A DNA stretch of 40,654 nucleotides from Halobacteriales archaeon SW_7_65_23. GTDB taxonomy: Archaea > Halobacteriota > Halobacteria > Halobacteriales > Haloarculaceae. The position numbers were made by a program, and so were the translations under genes. Location: NCBI GenBank assembly GCA_003022725.1, contig PXSQ01000034.1:1-40654 (forward strand), given 5' to 3'. Below, one piece after another: positions 8,174 to 16,598 of this stretch (within the stretch, counting starts at the first letter, position 1; each line of letters begins with the position of its first letter). The notes under the pieces were generated by a model. That model was given only the letters and a program-made list of their open reading frames with translations. It did no database searches and was not told where the DNA came from.

Positions 8174-9024
8174 ATGGTGGAGAACGTCGCGAGCGAGATG
8201 GCGGAGCTGGAGGCCGAGGACTTCTACATTCTCTCGGGCTTGGAGCAGGGGATGCGGTTCTCGGAGTGGGTAGCTCGCGAAAAGCTCCCGGAGTTTTCGA
8301 ACCTGACCGAGGAGAACGTCGAGTCTTCCGGCTCACCTTCGAGGGGTACGACGCGCTCGCGCTGCACACGTTTGCCGAGCGCGAGACCATCGAGGGAATC
8401 GGCGCGCCGCTGGGCGTCGGCAAGGAGAGCGACGTTTACGAGGTCCGGTCGTATAAGCCCCTCGCACTCAAATTCCACCGCGAGGGGTACACCGAGTTCC
8501 GCGAAGTCAACCGCGAGCGCGAGTACACCGCCGACCGTGAGCACGTCTCCTGGCTGTACACCGCGCGGAAGGCCGCCGAACGGGAGTACGAGACGCTGGA
8601 AGCGCTGTATCCGACGGTGTCGGTCCCGCAGCCGATCGATCACAACCGCCACGCAATCATCATGGAGCGCATCGACGGCGTCGAACTCGCCCGCTCGAAA
8701 CTCGAGGCCGAGCAGGTGGTCCCGGTGCTCGATCTGATCCTCGCGGAGATGGCCGCCGCCTACGACGAGGGGTACGTCCACGCCGACATGAGCGAGTACA
8801 ACATCTTCGTCAACAGTGAGGGGATCACCATCTTCGACTGGCCTCAGGCTGTCCCGGTCGACCACGAAAACGGCGACGACCTGCTGGAACGCGACGTCGA
8901 GAACACCGTCGGCTACTTCCAGCGCAAGTACCCTCACAGCATCGCTGACGTCGACACGGCGGCACTCGCCGATGCGGTCGCGACGGATTCGTTCGAGTCC
9001 GTTCGCGAATTTGCCGAATCGTAA
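8174..9024 (+). pseudogene. rio2: RIO2 kinase/ATPase gene broken by an internal deletion
   Basis: The 5' part (8174 to about 8322) encodes a typical RIO2 N-terminal winged helix (MAELEAEDFYILSGLEQGMR, then EWVAREKLPEFSNLTEENVE). The rest lies in another frame, from FRLTFEGYDALALHTF through the kinase core: GVGKESDVYEV (ATP loop), LALKFHREG (lysine), HADMSEYNIF (catalytic loop) and TIFDWPQAV (metal-binding loop). Compared with the family layout, roughly 20 codons linking the wHTH domain to the core are missing at about 8321-8325, and the deletion shifts the frame. Total length is 851 nt, not a multiple of three. RIO2 acts in maturation of the small ribosomal subunit, so an intact copy would be expected elsewhere. 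Confidence 0.82.
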
Positions 9025-9309
9025 CCGGAGCGCTTCTCTCGCCGTCGATCTGTGTTCCCGGCGGTTCCCGCTGTCGCGGCGGTATAAACCAAAAAACGCT
9101 ATATAGAATCGTCCCGGTTGCGTTGCGATTGCCGGTCAAAACGTTCACGGATACCAGCACTCTCACGGCCTGAAACGACGATCTCGCCCGAAACTCTTCG
9201 GGTGAGTCTGACAGTTATCTGAAAGAACGGTTCAAAGAGGGGAAATCAGCGGAGAAAACGCGCTGCTGCCTATTGCTGCGGCTCAAGAAGGGCTGACCCG
9301 GAACGGGTA
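9025..9309. other. Intergenic region between RIO2 remnant and transposase
   Basis: No gene is seen. A perfect 6-bp hairpin, CCCGAA-ACTC-TTCGGG, lies at 9187-9202 and may be a terminator. The left end of the insertion sequence must lie in this stretch, but I could not match terminal inverted repeats with the region beyond the transposase start. Confidence 0.5.
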
Positions 9310-11088
9310 CTACAGGAGTGAGTCCAGCTCCTTACCAAGCCACTTCAGAAACCGTGTGAGTGAAATTCGTGGTTTCTTCCGTGTCTCAATCACACCAATC
9401 CGGTCCTGCGTCAGGAAGTCCACCAGCAACCACATATTGTAGACGACACAGCCGAACGCGAAGTGGAACCATCGGACCTCGAATTCCTTCGATGTCGTCC
9501 ACGCAGCGGCTTCCTTAACCGACGAGTACGAATTCTCAATTGCTCCACGATCGTTGTACTCTTCGATTTGTCTGGCTGCCCACCGACGGTCCAGGGCAAC
9601 TTCATCACTGACGTCAAGATTCGTGGCAAACGGCTGTGGTGAACCCTCCGGATTAACGTCATCGTCCTCATCAGGTGGGAGTACCACCAGATTCGTGTAC
9701 ACCTTCTCGTTCGTTACTGTTCCCTTCACCGAACCGTGAATCGGGTGGTCCGACTTCACATACAGTGGAGTGTCTCGGTCCTCATCGTACCCGCGTTTGA
9801 GCTCATCGAATTGGTCGCAGATTGGTCCGACGCGGTGTTCGTCTTGCACTGCCGGAATGACGTACTTCAGATCCCTTTTCTCCAGGGCATGGATGGCATC
9901 TGCCGCGTAAAACTCCCGGTCAGCGTACACGCGTCGAATATTGACGTATTCGTTGGCAATCGAGAGGAGCCGTCTCGTGACATCCCCGATGTAGTACGTA
10001 TTGTCTTTCCCGGGGTACGCTTCCGTGTCAGCGTAGTCGGTGCTGCCAAGTGGACTCACGCCGACGATGTAGTGCGTGTTCTGACCGACAATGACGGCAG
10101 TAGCGAACTTGTGACACCAATCATATCCTTTGTCCTCAGGTGCACCTTGGACCCAATCCATCTCGTCACGGTCGCCGTAGTAAGCGACATACGTGATGTC
10201 TAGCGCGATTTTTGCTCGCACACCGAACCGGGACCTGTTGTCGTTCTCAAGCTCCTGAAGTCGCGGCTTTGCCCGGGTGTACGTCTTCCGGAGTGCGAAA
10301 TTCAGCAGCTTCGCAATCCCCTCAACCGACATCTCCTGGATTGCCTCAAGTAACGTCTCACCAGAAGGACCATCTTCGTAGAAGGGATCACCCGGCTCAG
10401 GATCCGGGTTTTTCTCATCACCAAGTTGGATTCCGCCGTCGTTCGCAGCTGAGTCGGTAAGCGCCGCGATGGCCTCCAGTACGAGTAACTCATCGTCGTC
10501 GTATATCGGATTGTCCGGTTGTGGCAACGACATTGAGGGAATAACCGTGGTCTTCATTTCACGAAGAACCTCCTTCCCTGTCTTCCGCAGCAGTCGTTGC
10601 TCAGTCCGTTGCGATATCCCCTCTTCTCCGTCAGCGTCACTTTCTACGGCATCAACGAGGGTGTAGCCGATCGGCGCACCGCGTTGACGGGAAATGTTAC
10701 GAATGCGTTCGACAGCTACCTTTACCGTGGTTTCCAAATTACTGAATCGGTCATTCAGTCGGACTGGCTTGCACGTACTCTCGGACGGTAAGTTGTCCGC
10801 CTCAAATCCGAACGCCTGTGCGAGCTCTGGTTGGTCTTCAAGCCGGTCAGGAATGCCTGAGAACGATTCGTCCTCTACGAGCGCCCACACGTACGCGAGG
10901 AACATCGGGCGGAATGGCGTGCCGTCACGCCACTCAGGATGCCCCTCCTGGTCCTCGTAGAACGCAACGTCCAGTTGGGGAGCCAGGTCAACCCACGTCG
11001 TGTCTTCGTCGATGATCTCGGCAGCCTGCTTCGACAGGTGATTATCGACCGGCTCAACGGACGGTAACTCCTGCCCATCCCCGGTCAT
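9310..11088 (-). CDS. IS4-type DDE transposase
   Basis: The 592-aa protein carries a DDE transposase core: the first aspartate in IALDITYVAYYGD, the second in RVYADREFYAADAI, and the glutamate in YNDRGAIENSYSSVKE. That last segment fits the IS4-group signature Y-(2)-R-(3)-E-(6)-K exactly. The frame appears intact, so the enzyme could be active. The long N-terminal region (about residues 1-290) is acidic and includes a low-complexity DPEPGDP segment. The ends of the element were not identified, so only the coding region is reported. It marks the left side of the accessory island, next to the broken RIO2 gene. Confidence 0.88.
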   Translation of the reverse strand: MTGDGQELPSVEPVDNHLSKQAAEIIDEDTTWVDLAPQLDVAFYEDQEGHPEWRDGTPFRPMFLAYVWALVEDESFSGIPDRLEDQPELAQAFGFEADNLPSESTCKPVRLNDRFSNLETTVKVAVERIRNISRQRGAPIGYTLVDAVESDADGEEGISQRTEQRLLRKTGKEVLREMKTTVIPSMSLPQPDNPIYDDDELLVLEAIAALTDSAANDGGIQLGDEKNPDPEPGDPFYEDGPSGETLLEAIQEMSVEGIAKLLNFALRKTYTRAKPRLQELENDNRSRFGVRAKIALDITYVAYYGDRDEMDWVQGAPEDKGYDWCHKFATAVIVGQNTHYIVGVSPLGSTDYADTEAYPGKDNTYYIGDVTRRLLSIANEYVNIRRVYADREFYAADAIHALEKRDLKYVIPAVQDEHRVGPICDQFDELKRGYDEDRDTPLYVKSDHPIHGSVKGTVTNEKVYTNLVVLPPDEDDDVNPEGSPQPFATNLDVSDEVALDRRWAARQIEEYNDRGAIENSYSSVKEAAAWTTSKEFEVRWFHFAFGCVVYNMWLLVDFLTQDRIGVIETRKKPRISLTRFLKWLGKELDSLL

Positions 11089-11500
11089 CGGTCCAGCCTC
11101 CCGGCCGGGTCTCTCGGGTGGGAGAGGACCGGCGGCCGATCGTGGGAGTGTGACCGTGTTCGAGGCATGAGTGAGTCGGGCGTCGTGTGTCTGATTTCTT
11201 ACTCCAGATTGGGGTAAGATGGTAAGCGTGTAGCTTCCGCTTCCGAATTACAGGTTGCAGTTCAGGGGTATTGAAACAGGTGCGAAACCTGATACTACAG
11301 GTAGTTACAGTTTAGATTTACCTGGATTTGGAGTAAAACAGTCGTATGAAATGTCTGAACCACCGGGACCGCGCAGGATCCGGAAAGAGTTTCCGGAACA
11401 CCGGATTCAGACCGAATTTAATCCGGAACTGTAGTTACTCCAGTCTGTGTTTATACTGTGATATTAGTAACTTGGCTGAGGGAATCATGATTACAAGCCC
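11089..11500. promoter_or_regulatory. Repeat-rich regulatory region before wHTH gene
   Basis: There is no gene here. Two related 19-bp imperfect palindromes face each other: 11199-11217 (TTACTCCAGATTGGGGTAA) and 11318-11336 (on the minus strand TTACTCCAAATCCAGGTAA, 15 of 19 matching). A half-site, TTACTCCA, follows at 11435-11442. A TTCCGGAA palindrome is at 11391-11398 with further CCGGA blocks around it. A TATA-like GTTTATACTG at 11449-11458 precedes the wHTH start. These look like operator sites for a regulator encoded in the island. Confidence 0.5.
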
Positions 11501-11923
11501 ATGAGTGATAGCGATGAGAAGGAACTTGACGAATTCTTGGGGGAGAAAGGCGCGGTCGGGATTCTGAGTCAAATCGACCGTGACGACTCGAATACATCTG
11601 GTGAATTGAGTGATGCTGTTCGCGTCTCAGGGACCACGTATTCAAAACGTGTTGATGAAGCCCTTGCATTAGACCTGTTTGAAAGGGTCCCGAAAAAGCC
11701 CGAAGACCACGGAAACGTGAATCGATATCAGCTGACTAGACGTGGGAAGTCACTGAGAGCCGAGTTGAACTCACGCAGTGTGCTTGACACGCATCAAGCA
11801 GTCTTAGACGCAATACAGGAACTCGAAGAGGAAAAAGAGGAACTCACTGAATGGGCTTCCGACGCTGATATTGCTGACCCCGACTGGCCTTACATGGACT
11901 CCATCCCCGACGATATGCGATGA
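11501..11923 (+). CDS. Winged-helix regulator of the island
   Basis: The 140-aa protein has a winged-helix domain at about residues 8-90: GAVGILSQIDRDDSNTSGEL, then AVRVSGTTYSKRVDEAL as recognition helix, then a wing with NRYQLTRRGKSLRAEL. An acidic coiled-coil-like helix follows (QAVLDAIQELEEEKEELTEW). It resembles PadR/HxlR-like haloarchaeal regulators but I cannot assign a subfamily. The coiled coil suggests dimerisation. It is preceded by the palindrome-rich region at 11089-11500, so autoregulation is plausible. Codon use and base composition are lower in GC than in core genes. Confidence 0.75.
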   Translation: MSDSDEKELDEFLGEKGAVGILSQIDRDDSNTSGELSDAVRVSGTTYSKRVDEALALDLFERVPKKPEDHGNVNRYQLTRRGKSLRAELNSRSVLDTHQAVLDAIQELEEEKEELTEWASDADIADPDWPYMDSIPDDMR

Positions 11924-11941
11924 GGCTCCAATGGGTAGACA

Positions 11942-12589
11942 TCAGTGACGCGGCGGGGCGAGATTCTTCATGCGGAAATCAGACTTCGGGACGTATTCGC
12001 CAGCGAGGACAGCCAGTTCTCGTGTGCGTTGGATGTCCGCCAGGTTATGTAAGAGGAGTTGTTCCCATTCGGCGTTTTTGAAGGCGGTGACAGCTGCCTC
12101 ACTATCGGTGAACGGGTCGCACGTCTGTTCGCCGATTAGTTCGTCGTAGACGCCGACGAGATCGCGTGTCTCGTCCGTGTCGAACCGGTCAGTGACGGCA
12201 AGCATGTCGGCGTACGCCATGTCGGGGAACGGCCACTGCACGTCGCAAGTGACACAGGCGGTTCGGAGGAACGGCAGGTCGAATCCGCCGTTCCAGGTTT
12301 CGCCGTGATATGCGGTCAGATACTGCGCGTCGGTGTTGATGCGGTCGGCACTGATTTCTGCCAGCGTCGTCAGCAGCGCATGTTCGTCCGCACAGGCGGT
12401 CAGGTCGAGACGTCCGGCCGAGTGGGTATTGAGTCGGGCTTCCAGGCTGTCGGTGTCTACGCGCCGGCCAGCCGTGTTCAACAGGATGACTTCGCCAAGC
12501 TCGAACGCGAGGCCGGCGACCGTGATGACCGCACCGGGTTCTAATCCGCTCGTTTCGATATCGAACGCTATGGGGGCAAGCTCTCCCAT
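11942..12589 (-). CDS. RNase H-fold 3'-5' exonuclease (DEDD type)
   Basis: The 215-aa protein has the acidic motifs of DnaQ-like exonucleases. Exo I is FDIETSGLEPG, Exo II is an asparagine-glycine-rich stretch with an aspartate (ETWNGGFDLPFLRTAC), and Exo III is LLHNLADIQRTREL with the final aspartate. It should be a two-metal 3'-5' exonuclease acting on DNA or RNA. No polymerase domain is attached. It lies directly downstream of the orc1 gene on the same strand, 96 bp apart, so a role in processing during replication of the element is a fair guess. A TTCCGGAA site lies 45 bp upstream of its start. Confidence 0.72.
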   Translation of the reverse strand: MGELAPIAFDIETSGLEPGAVITVAGLAFELGEVILLNTAGRRVDTDSLEARLNTHSAGRLDLTACADEHALLTTLAEISADRINTDAQYLTAYHGETWNGGFDLPFLRTACVTCDVQWPFPDMAYADMLAVTDRFDTDETRDLVGVYDELIGEQTCDPFTDSEAAVTAFKNAEWEQLLLHNLADIQRTRELAVLAGEYVPKSDFRMKNLAPPRH

Positions 12590-12633
12590 GCACGACCCCT
12601 GACTACCTGTCTACAAGGGCGTAACCGGGGTGT

Positions 12634-12641
12634 TTCCGGAA
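12634..12641. promoter_or_regulatory. TTCCGGAA palindrome upstream of exonuclease
   Basis: The same 8-bp palindrome occurs upstream of orc1 (13747-13754) and upstream of the wHTH gene (11391-11398). It could be an operator shared within the island. With only three promoter-proximal copies this is a hypothesis. Confidence 0.35.
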
Positions 12642-12685
12642 TTCTCAAAACGTCCTGTTGAATCATTATGACCCGTGGAGAGACG

Positions 12686-13693
12686 TTACGTGACAGGGTG
12701 ATAGCGCCGGTCTTTCGTGTTGCCTTCGCTCCGAATCAGATCGTACTGCTCCAGCTTCGTCAGGTAGTTACGCATGGTTCGTTGTGTCTTCGGGTTCTTC
12801 ACACGAGTACAGTACTCGTCGTAGAGGTCACCACTGCGAATCCCGTCGTGCCCTGTGATGATTTCGTAGATGATTTGCTGGTCGTCAGTAAGTCTCTCCG
12901 TGGTTTCCTGTTGGACCTCGGCTATGGCTTCCGGAACCGCGTTCCGAATCACGTCATTCGTGATCTCGTCGTGGTCGTTCTGGACAGCGAATTGTGTCGC
13001 GTTGCGGAGAATCCCGATTGCAACGCGAGCGTCACCCGCTGCGTGATTAGCGATTTTCTCTAGTCCGTCGTCGTCGATGACTCCGGGTTCAAGCCCCCAC
13101 TGCGCGCGGTCACGCAGGATAGCGACCAACTCGGACAGGTTGTACTGCCCGAATTTGATGCGGACGCAACTCTGGAGACGGCTGCGAAGACGCTCATCGA
13201 GGAAGCTGAAGACGTCCTCTTCCCGGTTGGCGATGAGAATGAGCGTGAGGTTCGGTGTCCGGTGCAGGTCGTACAGCACGTCCTTGTCTTGGAGCTGGTC
13301 TACTTCATCGAGGATCACAACATAGTGCGGACCGTCATAGGCACGGAGTCGGTCAAGTAGCTCGTCCCGCGGTGTGGACTGCCGGTGAATGTCGAGTGTC
13401 TCATTGATGCCGTCAAGCACTGCGTACAGCGTTTTGAAGCGACTGTACTTCTCCCAACAGTTGACGTACTGGTGATTCAGGTCAACGACGTTCTCTCGGA
13501 GTTGCGTGACTGTGTGCCTGGCGATGCAGGTCTTCCCCGCCCCGGGCGGTCCAGTCAGAAACGATGGTGTCGGGTGGCCTTCGTTCGTTGCGATTGGGCG
13601 GAGCGTGTCCGATAAGTGACTCACTTCGGCATCCCGGTGCTTGACCTCACCAGGAATGAATTCCGGCTGTAAGACCCGGGCGTTCGTGATCAT
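12686..13693 (-). CDS. orc1: Orc1/Cdc6-type replication initiator
   Basis: The 335-aa protein is an AAA+ ATPase of the archaeal Orc1/Cdc6 family. Walker A is GPPGAGKT in [16 protein letters not shown], Walker B is [10 protein letters not shown], sensor 1 is LILIANRE, and [10 protein letters not shown] near residue 215 is the sensor 2 region. The last 80 residues form a winged helix with [16 protein letters not shown]. It is shorter than the usual chromosomal Orc1 and more divergent, as is common for initiators of plasmids or integrated elements. It should bind origin repeats and load the replicative helicase. The upstream region holds several inverted repeats that could be its targets. Position in a lower-GC island suggests it came with a replicon. 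Confidence 0.9.
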   Translation of the reverse strand: MITNARVLQPEFIPGEVKHRDAEVSHLSDTLRPIATNEGHPTPSFLTGPPGAGKTCIARHTVTQLRENVVDLNHQYVNCWEKYSRFKTLYAVLDGINETLDIHRQSTPRDELLDRLRAYDGPHYVVILDEVDQLQDKDVLYDLHRTPNLTLILIANREEDVFSFLDERLRSRLQSCVRIKFGQYNLSELVAILRDRAQWGLEPGVIDDDGLEKIANHAAGDARVAIGILRNATQFAVQNDHDEITNDVIRNAVPEAIAEVQQETTERLTDDQQIIYEIITGHDGIRSGDLYDEYCTRVKNPKTQRTMRNYLTKLEQYDLIRSEGNTKDRRYHPVT

Positions 13694-13905
13694 GGCGTGT
13701 CGACTGACTTCCAGAATAATAAGTGGAAGCGTGTACTTTCCGAATCTTCCGGAATAGCGTATAGATGCAAGGATGGGACTTCCAAAATATCCCGAATGGG
13801 ATTGGATTTCTTGGAAGAGCTTATAGAGAGTCGTACGAGAAGGGTGATGATATCCGGTAATTTTCAGGGTTAAGGGTCGGAAAGGCCGGTTTCTTATTGT
13901 AAGCG
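13694..13905. repeat. Candidate Orc1-binding iterons / origin region
   Basis: Directly upstream of orc1 lie nested inverted repeats. CTTCCA at 13708-13713 pairs with TGGAAG at 13724-13729, and ACTTCCAA at 13778-13785 pairs with TTGGAAG at 13811-13817. Inside the second pair is ATCCC-GAAT-GGGAT (13789-13802). A TTCCGGAA site is at 13747-13754. An A/T-rich tract follows at 13909-13919. Haloarchaeal origins typically sit beside an orc1 gene with inverted repeats flanking AT-rich DNA, so this may be the origin of the element. I could not match the repeats to a known ORB consensus from memory. Confidence 0.45.
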
Positions 13906-13919
13906 AACTTTTTTATATT

Positions 13920-14030
13920 CACGTCCTCTAATCTCAGGTGAGGACGCAGGTCACTCCCTTGCCTTTGTGGCGGGGACTGACCTGGCAAGCATGTGCGGTC
14001 ACAGCGCACGTGTGCTGACGTCCGGCGGTT
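13920..14030 (+). ncRNA. Candidate structured small RNA with three hairpins
   Basis: After an A/T-rich TATA-like stretch (TTTTTTATATTC, 13909-13920) come three consecutive hairpins in about 95 nt. The first is CGTCCTC/GAGGACG (13922-13946, perfect 7-bp stem). The second is CAGGTCA/TGACCTG (13947-13984), continued after one C-C mismatch by TCCC/GGGA and then GCC/GGC. The third is AGCA plus GTGCG paired with CGCAC and TGCT (13988-14016). No protein frame covers this stretch. The order TATA then hairpins favours a plus-strand RNA. Alternatives are an origin with cruciforms, or the 3' end of the minus-strand gene that stops at 14039. The ends are approximate. Confidence 0.45.
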
Positions 14031-14038
14031 CCTTTCCG

Positions 14039-14926
14039 TTACAACTCATCCAGCAGGTACCCTTGTACGACATCCGATTGTAACCGATTAGCGAGTGAAT
14101 GAAGTGGTTGATCCCCCCACACATCATCCGATGAAGGTCGGCGTCCCTCGATCCATGCAGCCGCACGGTCGTGTTTTTGTTGTGATTGTCGTCGGTTACG
14201 GGAACGAAGGCTGTAGAGTGTAGAAGGAGGATCATCTGAGACATTCCAAGAGTCATCAATCCGCTGAATATCACACCCGAGTCCTTCAATACCACCTTCA
14301 GGAAGTTGGCTTCTGATGTATCCAGCAATATAATCTGCTGCAGTTATTTCTGGATAAACCCGGTCTCCATCTTGGAGTTGCGTGATGTATACCGGAGTAA
14401 CTCGGTCGCCAAATCCATTGAATTGCCGTGTGGCTGCTCGTCGGAAGAGTTCTTGGCGAGAACCGTACATCCGAGAACCACCGTCATGAACCAGGGCTGC
14501 AGGGCCTTCATATTCCGGAATAGAGCCGGAACCACCAGTTAAGGCTTTGCTGGCGACAATACAGGCTGTAGCAGCTCGCTGATCAACAGTATACGTTCCC
14601 CACCCTGCAACGGCGTGCCACGTAATCGGGCTAGAGTCGAAAGAGGAGAGTAGTTGCTCAATAGTTCCTGATAACTCCGTTCCAGACATGCCTTGTGGGG
14701 TTGAACTTGACTTACTCTTCCACGGTTTGAGTCCGAGCTCAATGAGTAATTCGGCAAGAAGTTCTCCATGCGATCGCGGGCACTGGACGGCAGTCATAAC
14801 GAACGGCCCGTCATGATGATTACCAGATTCATCAATCCCAACCACATGACTAGCATGTTGAACCGGTGGTTGTGTATCAACCACACCGTGCTCAAGCAAC
14901 TCAATTTCCCGCAGCCCCGACGACAT
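14039..14926 (-). CDS. RNase H-like fold protein, function unknown
   Basis: The 295-aa protein begins, after about 28 residues, with HVVGIDESGNHHDGPFVMTA. This recalls the first beta strand and catalytic aspartate of RNase H-like proteins such as the DUF3800 or DUF2209 groups. Later acidic candidates are in ALVHDGGSRM and ITAADYIAGYIRSQ, which would fit a DDD/DED metal site. The C-terminus is basic and helical. I do not recognise the exact family and no activity can be claimed. It lies between the candidate RNA/origin region and the helix-hairpin-helix gene. A nuclease acting on island DNA or RNA is an inference. Confidence 0.5.
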   Translation of the reverse strand: MSSGLREIELLEHGVVDTQPPVQHASHVVGIDESGNHHDGPFVMTAVQCPRSHGELLAELLIELGLKPWKSKSSSTPQGMSGTELSGTIEQLLSSFDSSPITWHAVAGWGTYTVDQRAATACIVASKALTGGSGSIPEYEGPAALVHDGGSRMYGSRQELFRRAATRQFNGFGDRVTPVYITQLQDGDRVYPEITAADYIAGYIRSQLPEGGIEGLGCDIQRIDDSWNVSDDPPSTLYSLRSRNRRQSQQKHDRAAAWIEGRRPSSDDVWGDQPLHSLANRLQSDVVQGYLLDEL

Positions 14927-15072
14927 CTATACTGTTCCATAATAAGTACGTGCTGGATAAAAACCCTCAGCAAACAGACTACTGCTTTGGGAGGCTGCTC
15001 ACTTCCCAATTGAGACGATTTACAGAAGTTTATTTGAAACCACGCCGAACTGCTAAGTAGGCGATTTCAAGA

Positions 15073-15657
15073 ATGAAGGAAGACGACGCACGCGAACTTC
15101 GTCACGAACTAAGCCAGGAAATCGGGTCAGGGTGGGGTGTTCAACACGCGGAGAAAGATGTTAGTGAAGTCAGACGGCGAGTCAATTGGACTGTGACTGT
15201 CGTCCAGAAAAACAACCTCAGCAGAGAATTCAGACTCCCGCAATCCCTGTTTGAATTCGTTGATGACTATGACCTGTGGGTGGATGTTGATGCATCTGAC
15301 CGGCGCGCAAAAATAACGTTGGACAACAAGGAATACAACGAGCTTGAGTTGACGGAAGCTGAGAAAGAACGCGAAGAATTGGAGGCCGCGATTCGTAGTG
15401 AGTTCGACTTGAACAGAGACGGTGTGGAAGCGCTTGCTGATGAGTACGATTCGGTTGATGAGATACTTGCAGCCTCACGGGAAGAACTGACTTCTGTCAA
15501 GGGAATCAGCGACCGACGAGCAAACAAGATCCTGCACCGGCACAGCAGCAAGTTAGCAAAACGTATGCGAGAAACCAGCGACAGTCGGACCATTCCGGTC
15601 ATTGAAGACGAGGATGGAGTCCTTCGATTACCTGAAGAACTAGAAGACTCTGACTGA
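15073..15657 (+). CDS. Helix-hairpin-helix DNA-binding protein
   Basis: The 194-aa protein has an N-terminal alpha/beta part (about residues 1-95, including DYDLWVDVDASDRRAKITL), a charged helix (ELTEAEKEREELEAAIRSEF) and a C-terminal tandem helix-hairpin-helix region. That region reads DSVDEILAASREELTSVKGI followed by SDRRANKILHR. The KGIS hairpin resembles the HhH domains of XPF/Hef and other structure-binding proteins that contact the DNA backbone without sequence specificity. No nuclease motif is visible. The N-terminal domain is not recognised. It is divergent from the RNase H-like gene across 146 bp. Confidence 0.7.
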   Translation: MKEDDARELRHELSQEIGSGWGVQHAEKDVSEVRRRVNWTVTVVQKNNLSREFRLPQSLFEFVDDYDLWVDVDASDRRAKITLDNKEYNELELTEAEKEREELEAAIRSEFDLNRDGVEALADEYDSVDEILAASREELTSVKGISDRRANKILHRHSSKLAKRMRETSDSRTIPVIEDEDGVLRLPEELEDSD

Positions 15658-15688
15658 ACACCAGAGAAGTCCCTGGAGAGCGCTTAGT

Positions 15689-16156
15689 TTAGTCGCTCAT
15701 TGCTTTCGGCCGGACAGGGGTTGTCGGTGTCTTCACCGTTTCAGCGATGTACTTCCGCATCTCAACGTCATCACTCACTGATGCGACGTCAACACCGAGA
15801 TCGTCGAGCCCGCACCGGTCCAACGCGCGTTTTAATTCACGAATGACGTACTCACCGTACGAGAATTCGGACGTGTGGTTCGAGAGCGGGACCCACCGGT
15901 ACCCGTTTCGCTCACGTCCACGGTCGGTCGCAACGACCAGGAACACGTGCACGGTCTTCTCAACCGGCATCGCACCACCGTACCGATAACTGTACTGCTC
16001 AGAACACGTCGTGAACCCCCACTCATTGACCGCCGGGCAATCCTGCAGGAGCTCTTCAGCTGCCTCTTTCAAGCTCGTTGTAGTGACGTCAACAGTTTTT
16101 TTTCGGGAGTTTCGTGCCGTTACCGGTGTCGTGAGCGATGCATTCAACCGGGTCAT
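15689..16156 (-). CDS. Hypothetical protein of the island
   Basis: The 155-aa protein is not recognised. Its N-terminus is basic and threonine-rich (residues 1-25). The middle has alternating hydrophobic strands (KTVHVFLVVATDRG, then GYRWVPLSNHTSEFSYGEYV), followed by a helix (VIRELKRALDRCGLDDLG). Three cysteines are scattered without a metal-binding pattern. The ATG at 16156 is chosen; an ATG at 16171 is in frame. It is convergent with the helix-hairpin-helix gene, 31 bp away. Confidence 0.6.
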   Translation of the reverse strand: MTRLNASLTTPVTARNSRKKTVDVTTTSLKEAAEELLQDCPAVNEWGFTTCSEQYSYRYGGAMPVEKTVHVFLVVATDRGRERNGYRWVPLSNHTSEFSYGEYVIRELKRALDRCGLDDLGVDVASVSDDVEMRKYIAETVKTPTTPVRPKAMSD

Positions 16157-16274
16157 CGGGTGGCCCGACAACGAGGATCGCGGCCGCAGTTCGTTGTTCC
16201 ATCGTTGACTGTGATTTTATGTGCCAGGCGTATCAAGATACGCATAATGAGTCGAACGCCGCCGTAGTTAATGA

Positions 16275-16598
16275 TCAGTTAGAACCATCACCTGTTGGGC
16301 AGGGGGAGCGACTGTTTTCACACACATCCATTGCCATCAGCATGTGGTTCAACGCATCAGCAAAATGCCGTTCAGCAGGCGCTCTTTGCCCGGCATGTGC
16401 GTAGTCACGAGCTTGGAATAATTCATCACAGGCTTTCCAAATATGCCACCTGGCTTCGGGAGCACCTGGTCGCAACCAGTTCTTTCCCTCCCCGTTGTCC
16501 TCAATGTTTCGTGCGTACTGGTCTTCAGCAGTCGCTATTAACGATACCAGCATCTCTCGCGGGTACCCGAGGTCATCGACAGTCTCTGAATCGGTCAT
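16275..16598 (-). CDS. Hypothetical helical protein of the island
   Basis: The 107-aa protein appears all-helical, with aromatic and histidine residues in the middle (PEARWHIWKACDELFQARDY, then ERHFADALNHMLMAMDVCE). I do not recognise it. The regular spacing of hydrophobic residues and the acidic N-terminus support a real protein. It lies upstream of the 155-aa gene on the same strand with a 118-bp gap. Confidence 0.55.
   Translation of the reverse strand: MTDSETVDDLGYPREMLVSLIATAEDQYARNIEDNGEGKNWLRPGAPEARWHIWKACDELFQARDYAHAGQRAPAERHFADALNHMLMAMDVCENSRSPCPTGDGSN

Noticed and set aside
9025-11500. Terminal inverted repeats of the IS4-type element
   Set aside because: I compared both flanks by eye and found no convincing pair, so element boundaries are not reported.
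13920-14030. Hairpins as terminator of the minus-strand RNase H-like gene
   Set aside because: Not ruled out, but on the minus strand the hairpins are followed by an A-run rather than a T-run, so the plus-strand RNA reading was preferred.
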